Shown here piece by piece: positions 51,967 to 61,122 of a DNA stretch of 64,000 nt. The translations under genes and the position numbers were made by a program. Position 1 is the stretch's first letter. Each line of letters begins with the position of its first letter. This DNA comes from Terriglobia bacterium. Its GTDB lineage: Bacteria; Acidobacteriota; Terriglobia; Bryobacterales; Bryobacteraceae. The notes beneath the pieces were generated by a model. The model did no database searches. It saw only the letters and a program-made list of their open reading frames with translations, and was not told the origin of the DNA. Where the stretch lies: NCBI GenBank assembly GCA_020073345.1, contig JAIQFI010000024.1:24545-88544 (forward strand). The letters run 5' to 3'.

Positions 51967-52791
51967 ATGGAATTTCTTCGACGCGAGATGTTGGGCATCC
52001 TGGGCGCCGGCGCGCTCGCCCTGCGCAAAGCCGTCGCCGCGGAAGTGGGTCTTCACTTCACCGCGCTCGATCACGTGGAGTTCCTGGTATCCGATGTCGA
52101 GAGGTCAGCGGCATTTTATGCGCGTGTTTTCGGGAATACCGTTCTGAAGAACAACAAGACCACAAGGCGGTACGTCAAGATAGGCGCAAGCTACCTCGCC
52201 ATGGATCGGAACGCGCAAGGGGCGATCAACGTCGATCATTTCTGCGCCGGGATCGCCGGGTTCCAGGTGGCCAGCGTACACAGTTATCTGGACGGGAAGG
52301 GTATCGCCTATCGCGATTTTCCCAGCGGCAAGGATCTGGCCGTTCCCGATCCGGACGGGACGAGGCTGCAGCTCGCGACCGATAACGGCTGGGCGCAACT
52401 GCTGGGCGGCACGGCGTCGCCTGAAACGATTTCGATCGGCGGCGAGGCGATCTTCCGTCCTACAGGTATCGATCACATCTTGCTCAACGTGACCGATCCC
52501 GAGAAATCGGCGGGGTTCTACGAAAAGATTCTGGGCCCCGTGAGGCAGCGCAACAACAACCGGATCTGGTTCCAGGCCGGAACCGGGCGGATCGGACTGT
52601 TGAAGACGCCCGCCGGCGAGAAGGCGGGGGTGAATCACTACTGCGTTTCGGTCGAGAAGTTCGACTACGATGCCGCCGTCAAGAAGCTCCAGCAGGCCGG
52701 CGTGAAGCTGGATGCGGCCGAAATCGCGGGCGCTCCGGATCTGCGGGATCCGGACGGGTACCGCGTACAAGTGATGGGTCCACGGGCGTAG
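51967..52791 (+). CDS. exported protein with two VOC (glyoxalase/dioxygenase) domains
   Basis: 274 aa. The N-terminus (MEFLRREMLGILGAGALALRKAVAA) has twin Arg and a hydrophobic stretch, seen as FLRRE and MLGILGAGALAL, consistent with Tat export. Two VOC modules follow at about 30-140 (LDHVEFLVSDVERSAAFYAR) and 160-272 (IDHILLNVTDPEKSAGFYEK). Metal ligands are partly recognisable. The substrate is unknown; exported VOC proteins are common in Acidobacteria. Confidence 0.85.
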   Translation: MEFLRREMLGILGAGALALRKAVAAEVGLHFTALDHVEFLVSDVERSAAFYARVFGNTVLKNNKTTRRYVKIGASYLAMDRNAQGAINVDHFCAGIAGFQVASVHSYLDGKGIAYRDFPSGKDLAVPDPDGTRLQLATDNGWAQLLGGTASPETISIGGEAIFRPTGIDHILLNVTDPEKSAGFYEKILGPVRQRNNNRIWFQAGTGRIGLLKTPAGEKAGVNHYCVSVEKFDYDAAVKKLQQAGVKLDAAEIAGAPDLRDPDGYRVQVMGPRA

Positions 52792-52819
52792 CAGCTATTT
52801 GATTCAACCGCATTCGATC

Positions 52820-53599
52820 ATGCTCCTTTGCCCGGTCCGCGGCTGCGGGCAGGCATTAACACGGGAAGAACGGCGCGCACATTGTTCCCAGGGGCATTCG
52901 TTCGACGTGGCGCGCAGCGGATACATCAACCTGCTCCAGCCGCAGGACAAGCGATCGAAGCATCCGGGCGACACCGTGGCCGCCGTGGCAGCGCGGCGGC
53001 GATTGCACGATCGCGGCGTAACAGGGCCGCTGCTGCACGGAATCGGCGAGATCATCGCTGCCGGGCCGAACGATATCGTTCTCGACGCCGGATGCGGCGA
53101 CGGGTTCTACCTCGGTTCGCTTGCTCGCCAGATTGGCTTCGATGCGCATGGCGTCGACATCTCTATTCCAGCCGTGGATGCGGCGGCGAAACGGTATCCT
53201 CCGAGTGAGCGGGTCGAGTGGCTCGTGGCCAACGCCGATCGCTTCCTGCCCTATGCCGACCGATCGTTCTCGATCGTGTTGTCGATCACGGGGCGGATGA
53301 ATGCCGGCGAATTCCGGCGTGTTCTGCGCGATGACGGACGCCTGCTGGTCGCGCTGGCTGCACCCGAGGACTTGATCGAGCTGCGCGGGACGGGGCGCGA
53401 TCGCGTCGACCGAACCATCGAGACCTTTGCGAAAGATTTCGCGCTGGCCGACCGGCGCCGGGTTACGACTGCTGCTGATCTGGATGCCGCGGCCGTTCAA
53501 GACGTCCTACTTTCGATTTATCGGCCGATGCGGGCGCTGCCGCCCGAAGCGATGCGCGTGACGTTCAGCCTGGACCTTCTGCTATTTCGGCCGCGTTAA
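52820..53599 (+). CDS. rlmA: RlmA-like 23S rRNA guanine-N1 methyltransferase
   Basis: 259 aa from the ATG at 52820; a TTG 21 bases earlier is possible. The N-terminal zinc site is Cys4, Cys9, Cys22 and His26 (HCSQGHSFDVARSGYINLL), the RlmA hallmark. The SAM-binding loop is VLDAGCGDGFYL and acidic motif GVDIS follows. RlmA(I) methylates G745 and RlmA(II) G748 in domain II of 23S rRNA; the type cannot be decided. Confidence 0.85.
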   Translation: MLLCPVRGCGQALTREERRAHCSQGHSFDVARSGYINLLQPQDKRSKHPGDTVAAVAARRRLHDRGVTGPLLHGIGEIIAAGPNDIVLDAGCGDGFYLGSLARQIGFDAHGVDISIPAVDAAAKRYPPSERVEWLVANADRFLPYADRSFSIVLSITGRMNAGEFRRVLRDDGRLLVALAAPEDLIELRGTGRDRVDRTIETFAKDFALADRRRVTTAADLDAAAVQDVLLSIYRPMRALPPEAMRVTFSLDLLLFRPR

Positions 53600-53632
53600 A
53601 CACGTTTTATCGCTGGCGCGTTAATCTGAGAC

Positions 53633-53776
53633 GTGGAACGAAAGATCTTCTGGCTCACCTTCGCGGTCCTGGGTTTGATTGCCGATTTCGTTCTGCCGCT
53701 GTGGTGGGGACTGGCAGCCACCATTCCGATCTTCCTTATAAGTTGGTGGGTAGCCTACCGCAGCGATTGGTTCTAG
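53633..53776 (+). CDS. 47-residue membrane peptide
   Basis: GTG 53633 opens a 47-codon frame ending in TAG at 53774-53776, in the gap between the rlmA-like and M48 genes. It starts VERKIFWLTFAVLG and holds two hydrophobic stretches separated by LPLWWG, with a charged end (YRSDWF). The composition is typical of small inner-membrane proteins and unlike random GC-rich frames. No ribosome site is clear. Confidence 0.5.
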   Translation: MERKIFWLTFAVLGLIADFVLPLWWGLAATIPIFLISWWVAYRSDWF

Positions 53777-53885
53777 GTTCACCCCAACACGATCGCGTGC
53801 GCAAAAGGACCCAACTGATGTGGGTTACCTCGCGCAGATTTGGCGTTAGGGAACACGGAGGGCCACTCCAGGTGCGTTTCCATTG

Positions 53886-53897
53886 CGGCACGTGCCG
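53886..53897. promoter_or_regulatory. 12-bp perfect palindrome upstream of the M48-groEL pair
   Basis: CGGCACGTGCCG lies 24 bp before the M48 start codon. It could be an operator. It is not the CIRCE element that usually controls groEL. Confidence 0.3.
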
Positions 53898-53921
53898 TGC
53901 ACAGCTTTGCCATAGAGGCGC

Positions 53922-55355
53922 ATGGCACCCTTATCAATTCGTATCGTCGCGGTCGCGATGGCGATCTCTGTGCCGGTAGCCCAGGCAACTGTTTCCGCTT
54001 TGCCCCTGTCTCAGCTGGTCAGCCGTCCCTATCTGGAGCTTCTGGAACTCGCACCGGCGGTCTCTTTCAAGGCGCAGGATTTTGAGGCCTTGCGGAAGGA
54101 GCTCGCTCAGCAGCGAAGGGCAGAGGCGGAACGGCTCCAGAAGGAAGAAAAGGACCTGGATGCTCGTCTGGGCGAGCTGAGAGGACAGCTCAAATCGCTG
54201 AACAAGGAAGCCTCACGCGATACCGAGAAAATGGCGGAGCGGCGGCAGACCGTTCACTGCGAAATCCTGCGGCTGGAAAAGATCCGGAGCGAAAAGCGCG
54301 TGGAACGCGAGCATGGCATGCCGGTCGCATTCGACAACAGACTGGCCAAGGCAGATCTGCTTGAGCAGTGGCCGGCCAAGAAGATCGAGGTGGACCGATT
54401 TATTGCCGACGGCCGCGCCCGCGAGCGCCGTTTTGGCGATATCGAGGATATCGGCGTCCGGAAGATCAGCTCCGATCAGGAAAAAGACATCAAGCTGGGC
54501 GAAGAAGCCGTTCGCGATATGAAGCTGTATAGCCTGATGCCGCCCGAACTCGAGCAAAAAGAAGCCACGGCCTACGTTCGAAGCCTGGCGGAACGAATCG
54601 CCGCGAATTCCGATATGACCGTTCCAGTGAAAGTCACGGTTCTGCGTAGCCAAGAGATCAACGCATTCGCGATGCCCGGCGGTTTCCTGTTCATCAACAC
54701 GGGATTACTGGAGAAAGTCGAGAACGAGTCTGAGCTGGCGGGTGTGATTGCTCATGAGCTTGCGCATGTATCCGCACGGCATGGAGCACAAATGCTGAAG
54801 CGGGCGAGGCTTGCGAGTCTTTTTCTTCAGTCCGCGCAGATTGCAGCGATGATCGCGACGGGCGGGGTAGCAGGCATCGGCTTGTATTACGCCTTGCAGG
54901 GCGGATTCTTCGGGCTGGGGATGGTGCTCAACCTTTCTTTGCTTGGCGTGAACCGGAAGTTTGAAGTGGAAGCCGACCAGTTGGGAACCCAGTATGCCTG
55001 GCACTCCGGTTACGATCCACGTGGGTTCATCACTTTCTTCGACAAGATGGCGAGCGAGAAGGGCTACGTTAAGTCGGCCAGCTTCTTCCGGACCCATCCG
55101 CCGTTCTTCGAGCGCATCCTGAGTAGCGTGAGCGAGATCGAATATCTACCCAAGTCCGAGGCTTTGAAGATGGATTCCACCGAGTTCCGCGAATTCAAGC
55201 AGCGCCTGGCCGACGCTGTCAAGAAGGAAGCCTCGGCAGACAAGAAAAAACCAGCCCTCCGGCGCGAGCCAGAGTGCCCGGCAGAGCCCGAGGGAACCAC
55301 CTCAACGAGCGCGCTTGTACCGGCGTCCTGCGGTGTGTGCCTGACAGAGGAGTGA
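53922..55355 (+). CDS. M48-family zinc metalloprotease with coiled-coil domain
   Basis: 477 aa with a signal peptide. A long coiled coil (about 52-130, rich in Arg/Glu/Leu heptads) comes before the protease domain. The zinc motif is His278-Glu-Leu-Ala-His282 ([11 protein letters not shown]), with the third ligand in EVEADQLG near 354. A hydrophobic Gly-rich region ([18 protein letters not shown]) lies between them. M48 proteins such as BepA act in periplasmic outer-membrane protein quality control. The last 45 residues are charged and contain three Cys. groEL starts 6 bp downstream, so protease and chaperonin are co-transcribed. Confidence 0.88.
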   Translation: MAPLSIRIVAVAMAISVPVAQATVSALPLSQLVSRPYLELLELAPAVSFKAQDFEALRKELAQQRRAEAERLQKEEKDLDARLGELRGQLKSLNKEASRDTEKMAERRQTVHCEILRLEKIRSEKRVEREHGMPVAFDNRLAKADLLEQWPAKKIEVDRFIADGRARERRFGDIEDIGVRKISSDQEKDIKLGEEAVRDMKLYSLMPPELEQKEATAYVRSLAERIAANSDMTVPVKVTVLRSQEINAFAMPGGFLFINTGLLEKVENESELAGVIAHELAHVSARHGAQMLKRARLASLFLQSAQIAAMIATGGVAGIGLYYALQGGFFGLGMVLNLSLLGVNRKFEVEADQLGTQYAWHSGYDPRGFITFFDKMASEKGYVKSASFFRTHPPFFERILSSVSEIEYLPKSEALKMDSTEFREFKQRLADAVKKEASADKKKPALRREPECPAEPEGTTSTSALVPASCGVCLTEE

Positions 55356-55361
55356 TCAACC

Positions 55362-56981
55362 ATGGCATCCAAGCAATTCCTGTTTCGTTCTGAAGCGAGA
55401 GAGAAGATCCTGCATGGAGCGACGGCGCTGGCCGACGCCGTGCGCGTGACGCTGGGTCCAAAGTCCAAGTGCGTCTTGATCGAGAAGCATTTCGGGAAAC
55501 CCCTGGTGTGCAACGACGGCGTCACCATCGCTAAGGAAGTCGACCTGAAGGATCCCGCCGAGAACCTGGGCGCGCAGATGATCCGGGAAGCGGCCGAACG
55601 CACCGGCGACGCCGTCGGCGATGGAACCAGCACGTCCACAGTCATCGCCCACGCGATTCTTGCCGAGGGGGTACGAAACGTGGCTGCAGGCGCGAGCGCC
55701 GTGGATCTGAAGCGCGGCCTGGATCGCGGGCTCAAAGCTGCCGTGGAAGCACTGCGCGGGGTCTCCCGTCCGGTGGCATCACGCCGCGAGAAGGAGCACG
55801 TCGCGACTGTCTCGGCTCACAATAATCCCCAGGTCGGGAAACTGGTGGCCGATGCCATCGAAAAGATCGGGCCGGACGGCGTGGTCACGGTGGAAGAAGC
55901 CAAGACCACCGAGACAGCTCTGGAAGTAGTAGAGGGCATGCAGTTCGACCGCGGCTACCTTTCACCGTACTTCGTAACCGATCCGGAAAAGATGGTGGCG
56001 GCGCTGGACGCGCCCTACATCCTGCTGCACGAAAAGAAAATTTCGAACATGAAGGATCTGCTGCCGCTGCTGGAACAGATCGCCAAGTCCGGGCGGCCGC
56101 TGGTCATCGTGGCGGAGGACGTCGAAGCCGATGCCCTGGCGACGCTGGTGGTCAACAAGCTCCGCGGCGTGCTGCCTTGCGCGGCAGTGAAAGCGCCTGG
56201 GTTCGGTGATCGCCGCAAAGCCATGCTGGACGATATCGCGATCCTGACGGGAGGCCGGGTGTTGGCGGAAGAGTTGGGTGTCAAGCTAGAAAACGTGCAG
56301 CTGGAAGAACTCGGCACTGCCAAACGCGTGGTCATCGATCGCGAAGCGACTACCATCATCGGTGGCGCCGGAACCAAGGCGGCCATCGAAGGGCGCTGCA
56401 ACGAGATCCGCAAACAGATCGAGGAAACCACGTCGGACTATGACAAAGAGAAGCTGCGCGAGCGGTTGGCCAAGCTGACGGGTGGCGTGGCGGTGATCCG
56501 CGTCGGCGCCCCTTCTGAAGCGGAGATGAAGAGCCTGAAGGAAGCTTTCGACGACGCCATTAGCGCGACTAAGGCGGCGATTGCTGAAGGGATCGTGCCG
56601 GGTGGCGGGCTGGCCCTTCTGCGAACGATTTGTGCCGTGGAGAAGGAAGAGCAGACCGCCGACGGTGACGAGAAAACCGGTCTGCGAATCTTGAAGCGCG
56701 CGTTGGAAGCTCCGGCGCGCCAGATCGCGGAGAACTCCGCGGTGGACGGGGGTGTGGTCGTCGACAGGATGCGCACCGGTACCGGGAACTTCGGTTTCGA
56801 TGCCGCCAAGGGCGAGTACGTCGACTTAATGGAAGCCGGTATTATCGACGCCACGAAGGTAGTGCGGGTCGCGCTGGAAAACGCCGTATCCGTCGCCAGC
56901 GTCTTGCTCCTGGCCGAAGCCACGCTTACCGAGATTCCGGAGCCCAAAACAGCGCCCGTCCGGGAGCCCGATTTCGGGTAG
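55362..56981 (+). CDS. groL: divergent GroEL (group I chaperonin paralogue)
   Basis: 539 aa, full length. [17 protein letters not shown], the nucleotide loop GDGTSTSTV (canonically GDGTTTATV) and [12 protein letters not shown] are present. The apical domain is also complete. The tail is [13 protein letters not shown] rather than the Gly-Gly-Met repeats. There is no groES beside it, unlike the usual groES-groEL operon, so this is probably an additional copy serving special clients. It is coupled to an M48 protease gene. Confidence 0.93.
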   Translation: MASKQFLFRSEAREKILHGATALADAVRVTLGPKSKCVLIEKHFGKPLVCNDGVTIAKEVDLKDPAENLGAQMIREAAERTGDAVGDGTSTSTVIAHAILAEGVRNVAAGASAVDLKRGLDRGLKAAVEALRGVSRPVASRREKEHVATVSAHNNPQVGKLVADAIEKIGPDGVVTVEEAKTTETALEVVEGMQFDRGYLSPYFVTDPEKMVAALDAPYILLHEKKISNMKDLLPLLEQIAKSGRPLVIVAEDVEADALATLVVNKLRGVLPCAAVKAPGFGDRRKAMLDDIAILTGGRVLAEELGVKLENVQLEELGTAKRVVIDREATTIIGGAGTKAAIEGRCNEIRKQIEETTSDYDKEKLRERLAKLTGGVAVIRVGAPSEAEMKSLKEAFDDAISATKAAIAEGIVPGGGLALLRTICAVEKEEQTADGDEKTGLRILKRALEAPARQIAENSAVDGGVVVDRMRTGTGNFGFDAAKGEYVDLMEAGIIDATKVVRVALENAVSVASVLLLAEATLTEIPEPKTAPVREPDFG

Positions 56982-56986
56982 GCACT

Positions 56987-57829
56987 TCAAGCGCACTTGG
57001 GGCGATCGAAATACTGCAGGCACTCCGCTTCGCGGCCGCGAACAATTCGACGGCCTTTGAGAGGACCCTGATGGCTGGTGATCACGGTGCACTGGTGCGC
57101 TCCTGATTCGCCATCCTGGTAGAGAATCACCCAGTAGCGGCTTGTACCCAGCCGGTGCGCCCGCGCGGTGTTGGAAAACATCGCAGTATAGTGGCGGCCG
57201 CCTCGTTGGGTATGCAGAATCGGGAGCCAGGCTTTTTTCTCCGGATTGAAGCGGCGAGGCGCGATCATGGGGAGTGTGCCGGCCTGGGCCGCTTCGCAGT
57301 ATTCCCGATCGACGTCCAGCAACTCTTCAATGGGCGGAGCGGCGTCGCCCTCGAGATGGCGGACGCGGCCGAGCCGCGAAGCCAGCGAATCCACGATCCC
57401 CGCGACTCGCTTGGAGCCGAAGCCTTCTACGCTCGCAAGGCGGCCGTCATGCGCCGCGGCTTCCAGTTCTTCCAGGGTGTCGATTTCCAGATCGTGATGC
57501 AGGCGCTCGGCCTGGACGGGTCCGATTCCCGGAACGGACTGGAGGAGCAGCACCGGGTCGATTTCGCCGCGCAGGTGTTCGAGCATCGGGAGGCGTCCGG
57601 ATTTGATCAAACCGCGGATGGCGACCGCCAACCCGTGGCCAATGGCGGGAATCCGCTCCAGGCCCTGGATGCCTTCGCGCTGAAACAGACCGGATACCGG
57701 CTCGGCCAGACCGGCGACGGCCATGGCGCCCCGCCGGTATGCGCTTACGCGGAACGGATTGGCGTGCTGGGTTTCCAGCAGGTTCGCCAACTCGTCCAGC
57801 CGCCGGGCGATCTGGCCGTTGGTCGTCAC
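56987..57829 (-). CDS. helix-hairpin-helix protein with PolX-type N-domain, no polymerase domain
   Basis: 280 aa. Residues 1-75 resemble the 8-kDa domain of family X polymerases (LDELANLLETQHANPFRVSA, GLERIPAIGHGLAVAI). Helix-hairpin-helix elements follow (VPGIGPVQAERLH, VEGFGSKRVAGI). The C-terminal 90 residues (GGRHYTAMFSNTARAHRLG, HQCTVITSHQGPLKGRR) form a separate beta-rich domain found in other HhH proteins of unknown function. Palm and PHP domains are absent. DNA binding, perhaps in repair, is likely. Confidence 0.8.
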   Translation of the reverse strand: MTTNGQIARRLDELANLLETQHANPFRVSAYRRGAMAVAGLAEPVSGLFQREGIQGLERIPAIGHGLAVAIRGLIKSGRLPMLEHLRGEIDPVLLLQSVPGIGPVQAERLHHDLEIDTLEELEAAAHDGRLASVEGFGSKRVAGIVDSLASRLGRVRHLEGDAAPPIEELLDVDREYCEAAQAGTLPMIAPRRFNPEKKAWLPILHTQRGGRHYTAMFSNTARAHRLGTSRYWVILYQDGESGAHQCTVITSHQGPLKGRRIVRGREAECLQYFDRPKCA

Positions 57830-57839
57830 CTGGGGCCTG

Positions 57840-58046
57840 TCAATCCCGATCAGGCGGTTCGACGATCTCCGACTCGGCTTGATCGAACTCAGTCCGAAGC
57901 ATCTCGAACTTACCGCAGTCCGGACAGGTCACTTCCACCCGGGTTTGGTCCTGGTCGACAAAAATCCATTCCGCGTCCGCGCCGCAGCGCGCGCAAATGA
58001 CGTCGCGCTCGCCTCGTTCCGGATCGATGGTGCGTGCGTTTTCCAT
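57840..58046 (-). CDS. small zinc-ribbon protein
   Basis: 68 aa. Two pairs, CARC and CPDC, 21 residues apart form a zinc ribbon (residues 18-44), followed by an acidic tail. It sits 10 bp upstream of the HhH gene in the same direction, so the two may be co-expressed. Confidence 0.65.
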   Translation of the reverse strand: MENARTIDPERGERDVICARCGADAEWIFVDQDQTRVEVTCPDCGKFEMLRTEFDQAESEIVEPPDRD

Positions 58047-58259
58047 GCCCTTTATCCAGCACGCGTATGACCATGCCGAACTCCCGGCCTATTCATTTTC
58101 CGGGAGGTTTTGGGCGCGACCCTGAGCGATCCGACCCACGCACGCTGGGTGATCCGGCTCACCAGCGACTTCCGTTTCCGTAAGTTATGGGCAATATTTA
58201 CCCAAACTGTTTGGCACGATTCATGCGAGAGCATTAGGGGCGAAAGGCAGGTCAACGAG

Positions 58260-59384
58260 ATGAAACTGACATTGAGCGTGATCAAGGCGGACATCGGCTC
58301 CGTGGGAGGGCACGTGACGCCTTCCGAACACCTGTTCCAGACGGTCGCCGACCACATCCGGACCGGCGGCCGGAATCTGATTGTCGATTCCTATCTCAGC
58401 CACACCGGGGATGACATCGCGATCCTGATGACGCACACGCGCGGGGAAGGAGACGAGGCCGTTCACAAGCTAGCCTGGGACGCGTTCCTGGCGGGCACCG
58501 AGGCGGCCAAGGCGCAGGGACTCTACGGCGCTGGACAGGACCTGCTTAAAACGTCGTTTTCGGGGAACGTGCGGGGCATGGGTCCGGCCGTCGCTGAAAT
58601 GGAAATCGAGGAACGGCCGGCGGAGCCTTTCCTGTTCTTCGCAGCCGACAAGACCGATCCGGGAGCCTACAACCTGCCGCTGTATCTCGCTTTCGTGGAT
58701 CCCATGAATACGCCCGGCCTGATGCTGTCGCCGAAAATGTCGCGCGGCTTCCGGTTCGTCATCATGGACGTGAACCATACCGAAGGCGACCGGGTCATCG
58801 AGCTAAACGCGCCCGAGGAGCTGTATGAGATCGCGACGCTGCTGCGCGATCCGGAGCGGTTCGTGGTGGAATCGGTCTGGGCGCGTTCGACAGGCGAGCA
58901 GGCCGTCGCCGTAGCCACGTCGAGGCTGCACAACATCGCCGGGAAATACACCGGCAAAGACGATCCGGTGATGCTGGTGCGCGCGCAGATGAACTTTCCC
59001 GCCACCGGAGAGATCCTGGCTCCGTACGCCACGTGCCACTTCGTCGCGGGCGGGATGCGCGGATCCCATCAGATGCCGCTGATGCCGGTTAAGCTCAACG
59101 CGGGGATCAGCTACTTCGACGGCCCTCCCATCGTGAGCTGCGCGGGCTTCTGCGTCCAAAAGGGCAAACTCACCGAAGCCGTGGACAACTTCGCGCATCC
59201 CTTCTGGGATACCGTTCGCGACACCGCTGCGCGCAAGTCGATCGAAATGCGGCGGCAGGGATTCTTCGGCGCGGCCATGCTTCCGATGTCGGAACTGGAA
59301 TATACCGGCATTGTCGAAAAGCTCACGGAACTCGAGCCGCGCTTCAAGGTCCGTGCGGGAGAGCGCGTGCTGCAAGCGCGCTGA
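58260..59384 (+). CDS. archaeal-type fructose-1,6-bisphosphate aldolase/phosphatase
   Basis: 374 aa from the ATG at 58260. The family (FBPase class V) is a single-domain bifunctional enzyme that condenses triose phosphates to FBP and hydrolyses it to F6P. KADIGSVGGH gives metal ligands Asp11 and His18, Asp51-Asp52 follow (TGDDIAILMTH), and Asp130-Lys131-x-Asp133 (ADKTDPGAYN). Tyr230 and Lys233 in KYTGKDDPV fit the Tyr229/Lys232 pair of the characterised archaeal enzymes. YFDGPP is also present. It is common in Archaea and deep-branching bacteria; a class I fbp lies at 4332-5315. Confidence 0.9.
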   Translation: MKLTLSVIKADIGSVGGHVTPSEHLFQTVADHIRTGGRNLIVDSYLSHTGDDIAILMTHTRGEGDEAVHKLAWDAFLAGTEAAKAQGLYGAGQDLLKTSFSGNVRGMGPAVAEMEIEERPAEPFLFFAADKTDPGAYNLPLYLAFVDPMNTPGLMLSPKMSRGFRFVIMDVNHTEGDRVIELNAPEELYEIATLLRDPERFVVESVWARSTGEQAVAVATSRLHNIAGKYTGKDDPVMLVRAQMNFPATGEILAPYATCHFVAGGMRGSHQMPLMPVKLNAGISYFDGPPIVSCAGFCVQKGKLTEAVDNFAHPFWDTVRDTAARKSIEMRRQGFFGAAMLPMSELEYTGIVEKLTELEPRFKVRAGERVLQAR

Positions 59385-59405
59385 CGGGACTATCTCGAAG
59401 AGCCC

Positions 59406-59909
59406 TTATTTTCGAAAATTCGTCAGATCCTTCACCCGCTCCATCCAGTTGTAGACGATGGGGCAGTAGGTGGCGCGGTCCACATAGGCCCACATCTTGT
59501 GCTGGATCGAGCCCATGCCGCGCAGTAGATGCGGGAATCCTTCGCAGGTTTTGGGGCGGAACTCGTAGATGGTGCAGTCGTTGCCGTCCAGAAACACGCA
59601 CCCATCTTTATTGCGGCGCAGGATCAGTTCGCCATCCGTGCCGGTTTGAGTGTACTGCTCCAGGAACTGCTTGCGGGAAATTCCCAGGTTCTTCGCCAGG
59701 CTGACGACATCTTTTTCGAAGATCTCGGCTTCGGTCACGCGGCAGCACTCAGCGCACTCGCGGCAGTCGATGGCGTCATGGACCTCGTGGGCGGCGGCGC
59801 GGAACTGGCGCTCCACAAAGTTGTGGGACTTGATCCAGCGGCGGAACTTCTCATTCTCGGGGCGCTTTTTTTCGCCCAGGCGGCTGATCTGGATCAAGTC
59901 TGTTATCAC
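59406..59909 (-). CDS. YkgJ-family cysteine-cluster protein
   Basis: 167 aa from GTG 59909 (reads VITDLIQISRLGEKK); TTG 59897 has a better-spaced ribosome site and an ATG at 59987 lies inside the divergent gene. The Cys cluster is CRECAECC with further Cys in GCVFLDGNDCTIYEFRPKTC and near the C-terminus. The family is thought to bind zinc or an iron-sulfur cluster; the function is unknown. It is divergent from the next gene, with starts only 25 bp apart. Confidence 0.85.
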   Translation of the reverse strand: MITDLIQISRLGEKKRPENEKFRRWIKSHNFVERQFRAAAHEVHDAIDCRECAECCRVTEAEIFEKDVVSLAKNLGISRKQFLEQYTQTGTDGELILRRNKDGCVFLDGNDCTIYEFRPKTCEGFPHLLRGMGSIQHKMWAYVDRATYCPIVYNWMERVKDLTNFRK

Positions 59910-59934
59910 CTCTCCAGGATACAATCGAGGTGAA

Positions 59935-60510
59935 ATGAGCGACCGGCTGTATTTGTCCTGCTGGGTGCGGGGTTTCTCCGATTCCAACCTTTTGCGGCAC
60001 TTTGGGAAGATGCTGGACGTGTTTCCGTTCTCGAAACTCTCGAAGACCGGTCCGGTAGTGCGCGTCTATGCGATCTCATTTGCCGAGCCGCCGATTCTGG
60101 AACGTCCGTTCGATCCAGGCGTGTTGGTGGCGGACATGATCGCCGCGGCGCGCGATTTCGCCCAGCCCGATTGCTGTGTCGAAATCGAGGCGGCCTGGGA
60201 TCTGTGGCAGCACCGCGACGACTGGAAGCTGTGGCCTTCGGCGGTCACGCTGTCCTGTTACGGTTCAGTGTTCGAACGCGAAAACGACGACCACCTGCGC
60301 ATCGACTTCGGGCTCGATTCCAAATTTCTGCCGTCAGAAGACATCGAAGGGTCGCTGCGGATCCAGCAATCGAATCTGCGGAGCTTGCTTCATCTGGTCA
60401 GCGAGATCGACAAGGCGCTGCCGGAGGAACGGCGGCTGCTGTGGTCGGAGAGCGGGGCGAATTTCGCCGCGGTGGTGGAAGAGGCGCTCGAGCGGTTTGG
60501 CCCGTCTTAA
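59935..60510 (+). CDS. conserved hypothetical protein
   Basis: 191 aa from the ATG at 59935 (MSDRLYLSCWVRGFSDSNLL). Mixed alpha/beta, soluble, no signal peptide. WDLWQHRDDWKLWPSAVTLS and LRIDFGLDSKFLP stand out but match no family I know. The stop shares TTAA with the stop of the convergent PAP2 gene. Probably cytoplasmic. Confidence 0.7.
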   Translation: MSDRLYLSCWVRGFSDSNLLRHFGKMLDVFPFSKLSKTGPVVRVYAISFAEPPILERPFDPGVLVADMIAAARDFAQPDCCVEIEAAWDLWQHRDDWKLWPSAVTLSCYGSVFERENDDHLRIDFGLDSKFLPSEDIEGSLRIQQSNLRSLLHLVSEIDKALPEERRLLWSESGANFAAVVEEALERFGPS

Positions 60511-61067
60511 AGTACCAGCGCGGTGGCGAGCCCGCCGAGAGTCGCACCTAGCGCGGCGCCGGCCAGAACGTCGCTTAGAAAGTGCATCCCCAGGACGACG
60601 CGTGAAGCCGCGATGCTAATCGCGCAGAACAACAATCCGGGCACCAGCTCGGGATAGAATCCACCGAGCGAAACCGCTACTGCGAAGGCTGTAATGGTGT
60701 GGCCGGAGGGAAACGAGAATTGATCGGGGGGCAGTAATTCCGCCCAGCAGTGCGGTTCGAGCGCACAGGGGCGTTTCCGCTTAAAAAGGCGCTTTAGTTC
60801 CAGGAACAAGGCAATGCCCGCTGCGACGGCCAAGATCGCTGCGAGAAGAGCGTGAAAGCGTTGCGGCCCGCCGTAGATCGCCACGGCCAGACCCAGTGCA
60901 TACCACAGCCCGCCGTCGCCGCTGCGCGTCGCGGCCAGCATCCACATCCGCAGCCATTTGGGGGGCCGCCAGTGGTTCACCCGGACCATTACCCGATGAT
61001 CCTTCGAGGACACCCACGACATGGCCCCTAGTACCATTCGCGGCGTGGTGATCTGAAGAACCGCCAT
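60507..61067 (-). CDS. PAP2-superfamily phosphatase
   Basis: 186 aa from the ATG at 61065-61067 (MAVLQITTPR); MVLGAMSW is a possible later start. Five or six membrane helices. The three PAP2 motifs are intact: KRLFKRKRP, PSGHT and SRVVLGMHFLSD. It should dephosphorylate phosphatidic acid or undecaprenyl pyrophosphate on the outer face of the inner membrane. It is divergent from a diacylglycerol-glycosyltransferase-like gene, 55 bp away, which suggests that it supplies diacylglycerol. Confidence 0.9.
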   Translation of the reverse strand: MAVLQITTPRMVLGAMSWVSSKDHRVMVRVNHWRPPKWLRMWMLAATRSGDGGLWYALGLAVAIYGGPQRFHALLAAILAVAAGIALFLELKRLFKRKRPCALEPHCWAELLPPDQFSFPSGHTITAFAVAVSLGGFYPELVPGLLFCAISIAASRVVLGMHFLSDVLAGAALGATLGGLATALVL

Positions 61068-61122
61068 AATACACAGATACGCCCGCGTCGTTACATCCCG
61101 GTGACGTTGTGAACAAACATTT

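Noticed and set aside
53886..53897. CIRCE heat-shock operator upstream of groEL
   Set aside because: The palindrome CGGCACGTGCCG does not match TTAGCACTC-N9-GAGTGCTAA in sequence or spacing.
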